A stretch of DNA of 64,000 nt, from NCBI GenBank assembly GCA_030674185.1, contig JAPXFY010000022.1:2685093-2749092 (forward strand), given 5' to 3'. Every line of letters starts with the position of its first letter. Within the stretch, counting starts at the first letter, position 1. Source of the stretch: Monoplex corrugatus. Its lineage: Eukaryota; Mollusca; Gastropoda; Littorinimorpha; Ranellidae. Positions 63,690-64,000 of the stretch are shown here, one piece after another. The notes beneath the pieces are model-generated. The model was not told the origin of the DNA. It did no database searches and was given only the letters and a program-made list of their open reading frames with translations. A program made the translations under genes and the position numbers.

Positions 63690-64000
63690 ATGTATCATCC
63701 ACTTCAACCTGTTTTCTGTATGTCATTGTCAACTTCAACCTGTTTTCTGTATGTCTTTGTCAACTTCAACCTGTTTTCTGTATGTCTTTGTCAACTTCAA
63801 CCTGTTTTCTGTATGTCTTTGTCAACTTCAGCCTGTTTTCTGTATGTCTTTGTCAACTTCAACCTGTTTTCTGTATGTCTTTGTCAACTTCAACCTGTTT
63901 TCTGTATGTCTTTGTCAACTTCAACCTGTTTTCTGTATGTCTTTGTCAACTTCAGCCTGTTTTCTGTATGTCTTTGTCAACTTCAGCCTGTTTTCTGTAT
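63690..64000. repeat. 31-bp minisatellite, runs off the window
   Basis: About ten units of CAACTTCAACCTGTTTTCTG plus TATGTCTTTGT, with AACC/AGCC variants. Cut by the window end. Confidence 0.95.

Overview
This window reads as invertebrate nuclear DNA, probably from a mollusc. That assignment is an inference from the mix of spliced piggyBac, Mutator-like, pogo and non-LTR elements, long TG/CA microsatellites and minisatellites. There are GT-AG introns, AATAAA signals and LINE tails ending in (ATT)n, and no prokaryotic gene organisation. I find no convincing intact host gene. Almost every coding signal belongs to a mobile element, most of them decayed.

Layout. 1-2.5 kb: fragments of a LINE endonuclease and of a piggyBac element. 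2,509-9,091: a 6.6 kb terminal-inverted-repeat DNA transposon ('element A'). It encodes a basic N-terminal exon pair and an 874-codon open frame that joins a DDE-like integrase core to an OTU-type cysteine protease domain. 9.1-20.4 kb: a truncated piggyBac, a palindrome array, two CR1/L2-like LINEs (one nearly full length) and two more piggyBac remnants. 20.4-27.8 kb: a spliced piggyBac gene broken by a 60-bp LINE tail, an intact pogo element (in its intron) and an endonuclease/RT LINE (in its exon), then joined to a second piggyBac fragment. 27.9-30.4 kb: Mutator-like and LINE 3' fragments. 30,374-51,022: a second copy of element A split by three insertions whose target sites can be read against copy 1. 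These are a 3.0 kb piggyBac, a 4.6 kb block with a decayed piggyBac and an amplified zinc-finger segment, and a 10 kb block holding tRNA-like repeats, a Mutator-like transposase, a zinc-finger ORF disrupted by a piggyBac deletion derivative, and a complete piggyBac with a 565-aa ORF. 51.3-53.7 kb: another decayed piggyBac. 53.7-64 kb: mostly minisatellites (28, 61, 17, 27 and 31 bp units), a (CA)n tract, an inverted piggyBac exon and a LINE inserted inside the 27-bp array.

How the parts relate. Twelve piggyBac-derived pieces of several subfamilies lie in about 50 kb. Two copies of element A act as paired 'empty' and 'filled' sites, which allows several insertions to be dated relative to each other. 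The most notable item is element A: a transposase-like core fused to an OTU protease and a small C-terminal domain, with arrays of related subterminal motifs. The second is the piggyBac at 46,648-49,260, which keeps a full reading frame but has Asn at the first Asp of the conserved DxxD pair.
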